Notes under the pieces: model-generated
What the model was told of the DNA's origin: nothing
Seen by the model: only the letters and a program-made list of their open reading frames with translations
Database searches by the model: none
Origin: Pyxicephalus adspersus
Lineage: Eukaryota; Chordata; Amphibia; Anura; Pyxicephalidae
Assembly: GCF_032062135.1 (NCBI RefSeq)
Contig: NC_092861.1
Coordinates: 117,623,365-117,687,364 of the forward strand
Length of the DNA: 64,000 nt
Direction: 5' to 3'
Position numbers and translations under genes: made by a program
In this document: positions 36,980-49,049 of the stretch, piece by piece
Layout of the letters: each line of letters opens with the position of its first letter
How positions within the stretch are numbered: the stretch's first letter is position 1

Positions 36980-37856
36980 AAGCCATGCACTGTAGTATGT
37001 ACATGGTCAATGCACATGTCACACAGTGTGAACAAAGCCTTACTGTGCTGGGGAACATAGGTAATATCCTTAGCAAGAACTAACATAACACCCCCACACC
37101 CCCCTAAATATACAAATATGCATCTCGATAGCATCTGACCTTTCTTTACAAGAAAGAGAAAAAAAACAGCCTAAAATATAGGAAATTTGTTTCCATAAGC
37201 ATTTACATGCACACAAATATGACAGTAATGTTTATGTTTTAGTGAGGAAAACATCACTGATCATCTATGGATCTGAACATATTTTATTAGCATTGCTGAG
37301 AAGAAAGGGCCTCCTTACTATAGAGTTAATGAGATGCAATAATAAAGAAAGGCGAGTAGACAGAACGGGAAGGGTTCCGGATGTAAGGATCCGCACTCTT
37401 TCCTTGTGGGTACAGCTGCACTAACACAAAGCTGAACTTCAGCTGCTCAGTTTATCAAATGTTGGCACTGACTGACCATTTTTAATAGCTCTGACTGCAG
37501 ACCTTTAGAAAATAAGTCTAAAACAATGTTGTGAGTGCATCTGTGTTCACTTGTCTTATTTCTGGACACGAACAAACAACATAAACAAGGAAACCATTCC
37601 TTATAGAAAGGATGTATTTTCCCCTCCAAAATAGGAAACCTTTCTGGTAATTGTATGCAAAACATATAAAAAAATACCGAGGACCTGTACCCACTAGTAC
37701 CCCAAACACACTTTGCTTTTGTACTGCAGTGCAATACAACTCCTTATTGCTATACTGAAGCCAGAATATCAGTATCACAATAAAGGAACAAGGTTTTTCA
37801 AACAATGGCAGCCTACTGATTACTTTCTTGGCAGATCTCCTTTACATTGCCCTACA
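36980..37856. other. Non-coding stretch, no gene seen
   Basis: Overlapping minus-strand open frames of 95 codons near 37450-37800 lack splice support and contain no recognised domain. Confidence 0.45.
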
Positions 37857-37863
37857 ATATATA

Positions 37864-37908
<45 letters not shown>

Positions 37909-37932
37909 TATATATATATATATATATATATG
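37857..37932. repeat. Compound (AT)n(AAT)n(AT)n microsatellite
   Basis: About 12 AT units, then about 10 AAT units, then about 13 AT units. The translated isoleucine/tyrosine runs seen here are artefacts. Confidence 0.95.
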
Positions 37933-38757
37933 CAGGAAAACTTATTGTACAAAGTTGTGAGTTTGCAACCTTTACTTTTCCAGGAGATAGAAGAGCATTT
38001 CATTATACAGAATATTCATACTGCATTTATCTTGACATGAATTACCCGTGGAATCAATGCATTCCAGAGAGTGTTTTGCATTGCTGACAGAATTTGTTGT
38101 AATGACACTGGGACCTGCCTGGCTGCTTTTCTTTGGCTGTACCGGTATATAATTCTGAACAATGGAGGGAGGGGCACACCACTGGCAGAGAAGGTTAAAG
38201 TGCTGTAAATCCTAGAAGAAAGAATGTAGAAAGGATTTCCATGGGCTCATCCACTGAAATCAAACTTACACTAAGCAAATAATCAGAAGAACAAAGAACC
38301 ATGATTATGTATAGTGCAATAATGCACAGCAACCAGAATTTAACTCACCGTACTTTCAATAGACTAAGTAACAGTTATACCTATACCTATACTTATACAT
38401 ACCTATACAACAACAAAAAAGTATGTAAATAGGTGCCACTAATACCCAACTGGTAGAAGAGGTTTAAAAGCTACAACAATGTCCAAAAGGTGAATTCTAA
38501 TCAAAGTTCAAGGCCTCGGATCACAACATTCAATTTTCTTAAGTTCTTTTGGCAACCAACAGACTTATTCATTAATGTTCTAAAAACTTTATAGTCCTGA
38601 AATCAGACCAGTAGAGAATCCTGATAGTTTTATTTAAAATATCACACTTAGGAATTATTTTTTTTTTTTATTAGAAATATTTTTCTCACTTTATCATGCA
38701 CGGCAACACTCAATACGTCTTACACAATTGTTGTTTATGTACTTGCGTGCCTCGTAG

Positions 38758-39015
38758 ATAGGGATGAGCGAGCAAGATTTTAAAATTCGATCTTACGGCG
38801 AATCGGGCCATTCTTGCATACCGAATATGTAAATTCGGCCGTCGTGCTGACAGCTCCGCTCCCCTGATTGCTCTTGCAGCCCTGTAGTATGTGTTCTTGG
38901 ATAGAGATACCGCGGCTGTTCTCATCATGAATGATTGCAGCCATGGGAATCATCATGTAATGATTTCCTCGATCTTCCGATATGCCTGCGAAATCGGTTC
39001 GCCGAAATTTCTTCC
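38758..39015. mobile_element. GGGATGAGCGAGC-type repeat
   Basis: Starts TAGGGATGAGCGAGCAAGAT and contains AATTCGATCTTACGGCGAAT and CGGTTCGCCGAAATTTC. The GGGATGAGCGA start with alternating AATTCG/CGAATT blocks is a pattern I know from dispersed frog repeats. Its right part directly abuts the next element. Confidence 0.55.
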
Positions 39016-39301
39016 GAAATTTCCGATTAAGGACTGCACGATGCATGAACGAGTGCTGTACATACAGCATTGTTTTGCTCTATGGAGAGGGAAGGGGGAG
39101 AACAACGGAGCAGCACCTTGCTGGGCGCTCTCCCCCTTCCCTTGCATCAGGATCGCTCGTCGTTCATCGTCCGTAGATCCGCCAGAAAAAGGATCCACGG
39201 ACGATGAATGACGCGGGTTATGCACCCGCCAGATTTTCGTCCGATATCCGCCCTGAGCCGATTATCGGGCGAGAAACATTTGACATGTGTACGTAGCTTT
39301 A
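39016..39301. mobile_element. GTACACAC-family MITE lacking its left end
   Basis: From GGACTGCACGATGCATGAAC through GCTCTATGGAGAGGGAAGGG and CGATTATCGGGCGAGAAACA to ACATGTGTACGTAGCTTTAG. The left terminal repeat and hairpin are replaced by the neighbouring repeat, implying insertion or deletion at the junction. Confidence 0.75.
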
Positions 39302-39617
39302 GAAAAGAGACAGTACTGTAAAGAATGCATAAAAGTTATGTCAATAAAAAAGATAAATGTTTTCTTAGAATATAAACACCATTGTTTGAACTGAAAGAGG
39401 TAATACAAACTCATCAAGAAGCAATAAAATATTCTCTTCCCCTAAATCACAACAAAGAGTCTTCTGACGAAGTGAAATAATCACTTCAAAAGGGTTTTCT
39501 GGCTTTTGTTTAATGACAGCTTCTCCCATGACATAAAGTAACACAATGGCTGAACATCTAAACACAAAAACTAGTGTTCAGTAGATAGCGAAATCAGATT
39601 TTTGGATGGACAATTTA

Positions 39618-39815
39618 AGCTGCGTACACACGTACAATAATTATCGTTGGAAACGAACAACTAACGACTGTTCATCCGATAATCAGTAACAAAAAAAGTG
39701 CACAATGACGCAGATGAACGAGGATTGTCGCTGGAAACAAACGACCGTCCCGGCAGACAATTGGGCGACAATTGTTCGCAATCTATTGTGTGTACGGTCG
39801 CTCAGTGATCGTAGA
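39618..39815. mobile_element. GTACACAC-family MITE, right end eroded
   Basis: TTTAAGCTGCGTACACACGT on the left, hairpin-forming ATTATCGTTGGAAACGAAC, then GTGTGTACGGTCGCTCAGTG near the right. The canonical right terminus is missing. Confidence 0.7.
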
Positions 39816-41214
39816 TTGTTCCGTTTTTTTTTAAGAATAACGAAAGATTAGATCTTTAATGTTTAAAAGGAGAACATTATACTTTGTTATATTGATGACC
39901 TTATATTTATCTTTGCATCAGTAATCAGTCTATTGAAATCTGATGTTCATTGATGTTCTTCATTATGTAAATATGTTGATTAAATGTACAAGCTCAGAAT
40001 TTGCATTAGAACACCATGTATGTCCTGGCTGATGAACATCCATCATCATTCAGCTCTTTCCTTACCAATCCTACTGTCCTTGGTCCACACTTTTCATTCA
40101 TTGGTTTTCAGTTCTATCAATCATGGAGATTCAGCAACTAATGTGAGTGTTACCACAGCATTTTATTTCAATTAGACAGCTTACAGAACCCTGCTGAAAC
40201 CACTTACCTGTTGTGATGTGCCATATCACTGTCTATACAATAAAGTATGCAATAATGTAGAAAAAATGGAAAGTTTATTTTAAACTCCAATTACCATGTT
40301 GATGAAAATATCAGCAGATTAAACTTTAGCTGTAGAGTTGTTCCCAATCCAAATGTGAAATAGCAAATGCCCAGGCAAACATAAAAATACCAGTCAAAAT
40401 TTTAGATTTTCTTTCCTTTTTGTTTTCCACTTTTACATTAGTTAGCACTATCTTGAAGAGTAAATAATAACCTGGACAGGACACAGAACATAAGACATAA
40501 AAGGGAAGTCTCTATATAAAGCACAATGTGGGCCTGTGTTGCTATGGAGGTAAACAGAAGTAGAGATTTTTGCAGTCTCTGCAGATCACACATCTAATTA
40601 CAGACATTAGTGATACACACCCAATATCACAAGATCACACAATTAATTGGCTTATGCAATACATTTACAATTAGCAATCTTTTTCTTTAATGAAATTCTC
40701 TGCAAATGTGTGCACTTTGCTAATAAAAGCATTTTATTATACGTTTCTATATACAGGTAAGAAAATGAGTCCAGAAGAGGAAATATGGAGAAAAAGAAGT
40801 AGAGTATGAACAAAGAATTGCCGATATGCAGACATGAATTCCTGATATGTCACAATTTGCTAGTCTGCTGCACACAGGAGGAGATATTTCCTCATTCCCC
40901 TCTTCCCTGCTGATCAGACTGCTACATGTACTCTGTAGGCAATCACAAGGTGAAAAGGAACAGCAGGAATGGTATACATGTATGAACACAGCCAGAAACT
41001 GTACAGAGAACATGATTTACATACCTGGCCAACCTCTAAGCTGGATAAGTCCAGTAAGAAGATACTGACCCTGGATAATGTCACCATCATAAATAAAGAC
41101 GGTGCTGACCTCCAAATAAGAAAATATATTGTCATAGGAACACCTTGATCTTTTTCTTTTGAGTGCAAAACATATCCCAGACAAAAACCCTATGAACATA
41201 GTTGATTCAGAGGT
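39816..41214. other. Non-coding stretch, no gene seen
   Basis: Several 60-90-codon open frames, none splice-bounded or recognisable. AT-rich. Confidence 0.45.
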
Positions 41215-42130
41215 AGGCAAAAAAAAAAACCTGGTACAATTTGCTTCAACAGGGGAAAAAATTCCTTCCTGATTCCTTGAGACAATCAGATGTTCCCTGG
41301 ATCAACAGTATCTGGTATTTTTAATTACTGTTATTTAAAACAGTAATAACCTCTACAATAACACTTTGAAGTTATGATTTATGTCACATTGATTTTTATT
41401 CTTGATCACCAATTTAACCACAACTTGATATTTGTTTTGACTTCTTTTTGTTTCCTATTCTGAACTGGGGGGTTGACTACATTATGGAACTGTACGATAC
41501 AATGTTGTACTATACTGGGCACATTGTGGTATTCATCTTGATCCCAATGATTCTCTACTGGTGTTTTCTGTATTACCTCTATTTTGTGTCCAATTCATTA
41601 CCTTTTATTACAATGTTGTTATTATCATTTTTCCTTATAAAAATAAAACTAATAAAAAATATTTCTAAAACTTTAATATTCAGTTATTTTCTGTGCTTCT
41701 AGAAAAACATCGAGCTTTTTCCTAAAGCAATCTATAGTAGTTGCTGAAAAAAACTTCCTGAGGGAGTCGATTCCACATTTTCACAGACCTTACGGTGAAG
41801 AATCCCTTCCTTATCCGGAACTTGAAATGCTTTTCCTCCAGGGGCAAAGAGTGCCCTCTTGTCTTTTGTAATGATCTTAAAGTGAATAGCTGAGAAGAGA
41901 GTTCTCTATATGGACCGTTTATATATTTATACAGGGTGATCATATCCCCTCTTATACGTCTCTTCTCAAAGGGGGAAAAGATTGAGTTCATCTAATCTCT
42001 CCTAATATCTGAGCTCCACCATTCCTTTTAATACTAAAGTTGACCTTCTCTGCACTCTCTTCTACAATATCCTTTTTGTGAACTGGTGCCCATAACCGGA
42101 CTGAAATCACATCTAGCACAAAGCTATAAC
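41215..42130 (-). pseudogene. CR1/L2-type LINE 3' fragment (reverse transcriptase tail plus 3' UTR)
   Basis: On the minus strand, 41991-41722 translates to a peptide with EKRRIRGDMITLYKYING, then HSLPLEEKHFKFRIRKGFFT and MWNRLPQEV. This is the characteristic C-terminal tail of reverse transcriptases of CR1/L2/Jockey-type LINEs (the KRR-RGD-YKY, R-FF and WN-LP motifs). Upstream coding sequence is truncated and frameshifted (to about 42130). The 3' UTR side continues to about 41215 with ACTGTTGATCCAGGGAACAT and the TTTTTTCCCCTG block. The polymerase catalytic core is absent, so the element is dead. The fragment appears interrupted near 41375-41665. Confidence 0.8.
41375..41665 (+). mobile_element. 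Probable insertion inside the LINE fragment
   Basis: Between the LINE 3' UTR part and its coding tail lies a plus-strand segment rich in hydrophobic-looking codons and ending AAAAATAAAACTAATAAAAA, a poly-A-like 3' end as in L1/Tx1 LINE 3' ends. A TTTAATATTCAGTTATTTTC block follows. Identity and limits inferred. Confidence 0.35.
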
Positions 42131-43159
42131 AGAGCCCAAAATACATAAATGAGTTTTAAAGGAATATACAAATGCTTTACAAGGCGTCTTTTACAAATCT
42201 GCCTTCAGCTTTTTATGGCCAATCTCAAAAACATACAATATCTCATCCCTACGCTGTTTCTCCCAAGGTTGAGAATATATATGTACATACATCTGATATA
42301 TATATATACTTGCTGTCTTTCTGCAAGGTAAAGCTTTAAAATAATCTGCTTTGGTGATTTTATCCAGAATAACTAAATAAAACCACTGAATAAATGTAAT
42401 ATGAGTGTTCAACTGAGCCATGCCATCTGTTTCTGCCATCATGTTGCTAAAGTGGAGACAAATGGTGGTGTATGAACAGAACAGGTGGAATAGCTCATGT
42501 ATCTGTGGATCCTTCACTGTAGGCAGCAAATGGACATAACACTGACTGCTTTTTATACCAAATCAGTAAAATGTATAAAGTGCACTAACATTAAGCCCAA
42601 CCACCTAGTTGTATTTAAAAGATAATTTCCTGGTTACTGGGCTTTGAACTTATGTTTACGCAATGTATTGCACTAATCGACAATTCAACAAGAAAGTGAA
42701 AACATTCACCTAAATAATACAATAATTGAGGTGTTTACTAAAAATAAAAAATTGTTATTTAAGCAGACTGTAAACTCTAGAAGATGTGTTGAGGAACAGC
42801 AGTCACCTTGTATGTATTTATCACCTGAATTCCCTGCAGCAGATCTCTTCTCGATTATTGACTTACAAAGCCTTACTCTGCTTTGTGTCTACACAGAGGT
42901 AGCATCTTGGTAGATGTTATTATTCACATATCAAACCTTTAAATTTTGAGTTTAGGTCCACTTTAAGCAGCAATGAACAGTCTTAGGCAAAAGCTAAGAC
43001 GGACATTGTCACCTTTTTATATTTACTATTATCTATACTTCCAGGTGCGCATCCCATGTTAAAATCATCTCCAAATCTTTATCATATTGCCAAACCTCCA
43101 AACTGTTATTTATTTGGTCCATCTTTCCTCCTCTGTTTTTCCTCTTTATGTATAGATCT
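42131..43159. other. Non-coding stretch, no gene seen
   Basis: A 112-codon minus-strand open frame (42191-42529) is AT-rich and unsupported. TTTAGGTCCACTTTAAG at about 42952 looks like a solo MITE terminus. Confidence 0.45.
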
Positions 43160-43527
43160 TTACATTCGGGGATAGGTATCACTCCACATATGGGTAAATC
43201 GATACACCCGGGTATAGAGATTGCTCCACATATAGATAGATCTATGCACTTGGGGGTTAGAGATTGCTCCACATATGGTTATATCTATACACCTAGGTAT
43301 ATGGATTGCTCCACATTCAGGTAAATCTATACACCCGGGTATAGGAATTGCTCCACATATGGGTAGAACTATACACCTGGGGGGATAGGGATAGCTCCAC
43401 ATATGGGTAGATTTATACATGCGGGGTAAGGGATCGTTCCACATATGGGTAGATTTATACACCCGGGGATAGGGATAGCTCCACATATGGGTAGATCTAT
43501 ACACCCTGGTGAAAGGGATCACTCTGC
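43160..43527. repeat. Minisatellite, unit about 43 bp, eight to nine copies
   Basis: Unit: CTCCACATATGGGTAGATCT, ATACACCCGGGGATAGGGAT, with small length differences between copies. The 120-codon minus-strand open frame through the array is simply the translated repeat (STHMW, YPYPR) and not a gene. Confidence 0.92.
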
Positions 43528-44642
43528 ATGCATCAAATTCAGACAGATAGTTCCAACAGCCAGCTTATTTTGCGAACTTAAACATCTTGTTGCAGCACAA
43601 TAGAAAAGTAATGATATGAACACAGAAGCTTCTTTTCAGATCTCCAAATAAACAACAGCTAGTCCTTCCTTCAGCCATCCAACAGACCACATTCAAGACT
43701 CAGCCAGACACAGCCAAAACATGAGAACACAACCTTTCACGTTCCAAGGGTATACAACCTCAGGGTAAGAGCTCACCGCAGCAGACCTAGCATTGTACTA
43801 TGACTTCTCCTGCAGGGAACTGGACTTTTGATTTATTTAAAATCCAGACAAGGCCTCTTGAAAATGAATCTTCCTTGTAGTTTTTAACCCCTTTTTAAAC
43901 ATCACACTAACAAATAGCCAAAATACTCGATCACCTACATGGTACAACATTTAAGTGTCAAAGGTTCTAGAAGGATTTCGCTATGATTATGCAATGTACA
44001 GGTACTGTCTGCTGTTTAAAGCTGAACTCCAGCCTTAACATTGTACAGGTTCCTCTCCTGTACTGAAATACTTATTCTGACGCCCCCATAGCAGCTTTGT
44101 CTGACGCTCACAGAATGACTGAAATAAAAATCAGCTTTGTTTTTTCACAAATCATATTTGTGTTATGTGGCCAGTATTGAAACATAGAAGACTCTTCAAT
44201 AATTCATGGTGATTCAGGATTCATGAAAAAGAAAAAATATGCAGAAAATCTTTGTTAAGCAGAGCATATAAATATTTATATTAAATGGAAAAGCTGCAAA
44301 TATTTGCCCATTTACAGCAGATTTTTATGAACTGAACCAGGCTGACTCGCAGAATGACACATTCCCCTGCAAACACTGATGACAGCATAATAAATGAGTC
44401 GTATCTTTCAATCCAAGCCAATGCAAATATACCCACCACGTTCAAAACAAATAAATGTGTGCTTATATGTATTATTAATCATTCGGGGGTGCTTACACCA
44501 AAGGCATTCAAAATACTTATTGACACCACAGGCAATTCAGACCATAAAAAATGGATAAGGGATTAATTTCCATTGTAACCTGTGTCCTTCTGAGTTATCA
44601 GTTTGAGGGTTAAGGTAAAAATGACTTTATGGTGGACATGTA
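43528..44642. other. Non-coding stretch, no gene seen
   Basis: No exon supported. TTTAAAGCTGAACTCCAGCC at about 44018 matches a dispersed terminus also seen near 10550 and 19780. Confidence 0.45.
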
Positions 44643-44863
44643 GGGTCTGATTTACGAAAGCTCTCCAAGGCTGGAGGGTATACACTTTGAGTGAAGCTGG
44701 GTGATCCAACAAACCTGGAATGGGTCTGGTCCAGGATTCAAAACATTTTCTAGCAAAAAGCAAATGGCTTTGAAGGAGTCCATTCCAGGTTTGCTGGATC
44801 ACCCAGGTTCACTGATGAATGTGTATCCTCTCCAGCCTTGGGGAGCTTTAATAAATCAGGCCC
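44643..44863. mobile_element. Palindromic MITE, copy 6
   Basis: GGGTCTGATTTACGAAAGCT to GAGCTTTAATAAATCAGGCCC, inverted halves through GTGAAGCTGGGTGATCC and its complement. Confidence 0.88.
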
Positions 44864-46073
44864 ATAGAGTACAAATATAGACATACTGTCATATTGTCAA
44901 AATATATAGGCATTAATAAAAGCTATTTCAGAAACTATGTCCAGGCTGGGAATATTGCATCAGATCATAAGAAGCATATCCTCAGTCTCCTCTCCACCAG
45001 TAACTGCAACATGTAAGTTTGTAGACTGCAATACTGTACATATGGTAAAAGGCTGCAGCACGGGGCTGATCTGTCATAGCTTTTGTGTACTCAGCCAACA
45101 ACAGCACTGTGTCATCTCTGAGGAAGCATCTCAGTCTACAAAGTAAATGATGACCTTGGATAACGCCTATAAAGATGGTGCTTATGAATAGGAAGTCAAA
45201 TGTAGTCATCACGATGAATACTGCAACCTATGTGAGTGGTAATACCTGAAAATGTTACACTTAGTCATAACTCAGCATGTATCTGTTGCCAAATTCAAGT
45301 TACTAACCTAAAATAACACCCCTCTTATTCAAAGACATAACATTTCAGCAAATGCCAGTCATCCAATAGAACAATATTGCTACAAACATGGCTGAGCTCT
45401 CTCTTCACTGGTAAATGTTCACTGGCATGAAAACATTGTGTAAAGAAGTTCCCTGTCCTAATAAGACAGATTGACCTTGGAGATATGTGATTGCTGCAAT
45501 ATTTATTTACATCCCCTCAATATCCTGTGTACACAGGCTAAAATGCATTCCACGTGCCATTAGGAAATTCCCTAAAATAGCCAAACCATAATGTTCCAGA
45601 CATTTATCCAAACTTACAACATTTCCCAATGAAAGACACATACACTCTGTATTACAGCAGACACAGGCTGCTTGGTCAGCAGAGCAATACTCTGGCTTTG
45701 CTCTACATGTTTTACAACTACAAATGAGTTCACCAACGGGCTAATCAAGTCCCATCCTCAGGTATTACCTGTATCTCTGCTCAGCACCTAGTTAGTTATT
45801 GTAGAACAGTTTTCTTTTCTAAATTTTGTGAGTTTCCTATTTGTATTTCATTGAATGTGGTAATTAGGATATTAGCCACTAGAGGGAGCACCATGTCTGA
45901 CTCAGCCCCAACCTCCATGGGGGTCGCTGTTACCCCCCCTAGGAATCATTAGCAGCCTAATTACTATGCAGACTATATTTATCATTAATAATAAGGTTTG
46001 ACACTTTGGTAAGGACAGACCTGGAAGAAAAATATTTAAAAAAGTAAAAATGTAATTTTGTGCAGAGGATCAG
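44864..46073. other. Non-coding stretch, no gene seen
   Basis: No recognised repeat. Short open frames unsupported. Confidence 0.45.
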
Positions 46074-46313
46074 GGGGGCTGATTTACTGAAGGAATGTAG
46101 GTTGTTCACTTGCAACTTGCATAGGGATCCTTCGTTTAGCTGAATATGGTGAAAATTCACATTGTAAAGAATCAGCCAATTTTTCCTTAAACGACTGGCT
46201 GGTTAAAGTCAGCAGAACTTCCTATTTACAAAGCTAAGTGAATAATCTCTTGGAAGGGGATACTTTGCTATGTGAACAGCCTTTATTTCCTAAGTAAATC
46301 AGCCACTTCAATG
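46074..46313. mobile_element. MITE with GGGGCTGATTTACTGAAGG ends
   Basis: Left GGGGGGCTGATTTACTGAAG, TGTTCAC. Right TGTGAACAGCCTTTATTTCC, TAAGTAAATCAGCC. The ends are imperfect inverted repeats of about 35 bp, interior AT-rich and non-coding. It is a different family from the GGCCTGATTTATTAAAG MITEs. Confidence 0.65.
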
Positions 46314-46721
46314 AGTCAGAAAAGTCATCAAGAAGAGAGCAGTAAAGCACAGTCTTCATATAGCACAATGAAGGAGAACGTACAGTCAGTGTATGCCATA
46401 AAGAAATATGGCTGTGCCCAGGTAACCTGGCTCTGAAATGAACCTTTACAACCCGGCCTAGTACCCAGCCCCCATATCCTTCAAACATTGCAGGACAAAG
46501 TCTGCTGTGAATGATGTTGATCCTCTATTAGGAATTGTGCAGCCACCATCAAATTCAAAGTGTAAGTCATCACTTATCTCCTCCTGTTCCTGCACCCAAC
46601 CCTTTAATTATGCCAATTAATGTAATCCACTCATCAGGAGGGGGTGGCTGAAACTCATGGCAACCTAGAAGAACAAGTCAAGTAATCTAATAGGGAACTT
46701 TCTGCTAATAAATATATTCCT

Positions 46722-46865
46722 TTAGAATGTAAGCTCCTTAGGACAGGGTGCTCTCCTCCTCCTGTGTCACTGTCTATATCTGTCTGTCATTTGCAACCCC
46801 TATTTAATGTACAGCCCTGTGTAATATGTTGGTGTTATATAAATCCTGTATTTATAATATTAATT
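46722..46865 (+). mobile_element. AAT-tail SINE-like repeat, copy 7
   Basis: TTTAGAATGTAAGCTCCTTA, GCTCTCCTCCTCCTGTGTCA, CTGTCTGTCATTTGCAACCC, TGTGTAATATGTTGGTGTTA; tail degraded. Confidence 0.9.
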
Positions 46866-47825
46866 TCATTACAGGTTCAAATTAAGCTTTGCTTGTTCTA
46901 ACTATTGAGTAGATACTTGTTTGTAGAAATGTATTCTTGAGTTTAACAAGTACCACAATAAAATGCAAGCAGTTTTCAGAACGTAATTAAGCTTTGTTTC
47001 AGCTTCTAAATGCCTGTACTGTACAGCAAAGCTTAGGTTGGGTGAAGGAAAAGAAGCACAAGAAGCCAATCAGTTGTGCTGTATAGTTCATTGGCACTCC
47101 AGAGACATAAGAAGAGATGTGAGTGGACTTTAGCCTTTAGTGGATTAGCCTGCTACTTCTCCTTTTACTATCTAGTCACTGCGTGGGAGAAGCAGACCAT
47201 GCAGTCCTGTGTATATCACAGGACTGCATGGACAGAAATACAAATACCTTAGTGGGGAAAACAGCTTTCATAGAGGTATTTTGTTGATTTTTTTTAGCTG
47301 TTTGCCTGGAATTCGGGTTTAACACCTATGAAACAAAACCTTTCAATCCTAGCCTACCCTTACTAGTGCCAAACATCACCTCTTAACAGGTAAATAGCCA
47401 CAGAATCCTGTAGTATTCATGTTTTAAGCAATTTAGTTTATACTGTCAGCTACCATATTAAAGGACCTTCTATGTGACAACTGGTCATATTCAGTGATTT
47501 CATTAACTCCTTGTTTTTGGTTTTAAAAGAGAACCTGTCCCAAGTAGGGAAAGGTGATCAGGTCTGTGTGAAGTTCATTCCCTGACTACTTTATCCTTAA
47601 TATCGCTGTACCCTATCCACACTCATAGTTAGGTTGTCACTGCAAAATACCTGGTGATTTGAGGAACATTTGCCATCCACCCTCCCATGTGACTAATTGG
47701 AATGACACTGGATTTTTTTTATGACAGGCACACATCAATTGTAACCAATCTGTAATCCAAAATCCTGGAGTGAATGTGTGGTGCAGCCCGCACCTCAATC
47801 CTCCTATAAAGCCGCCATTCATACC
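46866..47825. other. Non-coding stretch containing the 47.2-kb palindrome
   Basis: No exon supported. Otherwise unremarkable. Confidence 0.45.
47197..47231. repeat. Perfect 15-bp inverted repeat
   Basis: CCATGCAGTCCTGTG and its exact complement separated by TATAT. It may be the centre of an unclassified MITE spanning roughly 47040-47320. Confidence 0.9.
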
Positions 47826-48117
47826 AGGGTTCCTTCAGAGGTTGTTTAGGGTTCCTTAAACTGCGGCTGATTGACCTACCATTTAATGATACCTGCAATG
47901 TCCTGGGGCCAACACCACTTGGGGGAACAAGCCGCATACCTTTATTGATGGTTTTAGTTGTCTATAGGGTGGTATTCTATCTCCCACTGTAAGGGGGCAT
48001 TCTTTCCGCTGGCCCACATTTTCAGAGGCTTTTTACCCACTGAAAAATAAAAAATTGGTCCCCCATGACCTAAAAGTTAATTCTAGGGTCCCTCAGTGGT
48101 AAAAAGGTTAGTAATGC
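47826..48117. mobile_element. SPIN/Charlie-like hAT copy, degraded
   Basis: CCAGGGTTCCTTCAGAGGTT, GGTTTTAGTTGTCTATAGGG, GGGCATTCTTTCCGCTGGCC and AGGGTCCCTCAGTGGTAAAA follow the order of the complete copy at 6324-6600. Outer termini are eroded. Confidence 0.65.
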
Positions 48118-49049
48118 TGCTATAAAATATATGCACAACATTTCCGTACCATAGGAAGGAGGCTGCAATTGCCATACAATATAGGGACGCAGAGTGCAGT
48201 GTACATTACACAACACAATGCCTCCAGACTTGTTTTCCCGTACATGTTCCCCACTGTGTCTATAGCCTGCACTTGAAAATACGTCATAAAACAAAAACAA
48301 GTCAGGCGGATTGCATGACAACATGTGTGTGTGAACTTGTCCTGACCAGAAGGATCTTAGAACTTGTTTAGAAGATAACTCTCTGTGACCTTCAATCCTT
48401 TCATCCACAATTGGTTTAGCTTCTTGCTGACAGTAAATCCTTCCTCCAGTTTGTTTCCTGTCAAATGTGGTGAGAAAAAAAAAAACAGATGATCAAAGAT
48501 TATTGGGAACTTCCCAGAGGCTTCTTTGTGCATCAGGAAAAACTCTATTTATTGCCTGACAATTTACACACATTGAGGCAGGCCAAGTTCACATGTATAA
48601 AGTCACAGCAGCGAGGCCACATACATATGCACTGTACTACACTGCTATGCGGAGGGCTCATTTAAATGGCCTGCCTAAATAAAACTTTTGTGTTTCTTTA
48701 CATTCATACTTCAATACATGTCAGACAACACAATATGTTTGGGTGGCATTAACAATAATGGCACCACAGTGAACCAACGCTTTATACAAAAGTTACCAAC
48801 AACCCACAAATGTGAATCGGGCCACATAAATTTGTGTAAACTCCAATATGTGCTCTATCAGTAAGGAATTTGATTCTTTTTATGTCACACACCTCTGCAC
48901 ACCCATTTATATTAGTTATGTCACCTGCAGAATGTATATGAGTATTTGTATGGTGCTTTCTGTTATACACCAAACACCTGGATAACTCTATACTACAGAG
49001 ATACAGGTCATTTATTACATCTTTATAGTAGGTTAATGGAGGCAAACAG
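48118..49049. other. Non-coding stretch, no gene seen
   Basis: A 112-codon minus-strand open frame (48070-48408) starts inside the hAT remnant region and is unsupported. Confidence 0.45.

Noticed and set aside
37713..38087. 124-codon open frame with poly-isoleucine and poly-asparagine
   Set aside because: Produced by the compound AT/AAT microsatellite.
38370..38410. CTATAC-like hexamer run resembling a telomeric repeat
   Set aside because: Only a few irregular units and not the vertebrate TTAGGG motif.
43160..43522. 120-codon minus-strand open frame
   Set aside because: It is the minisatellite read through its units.
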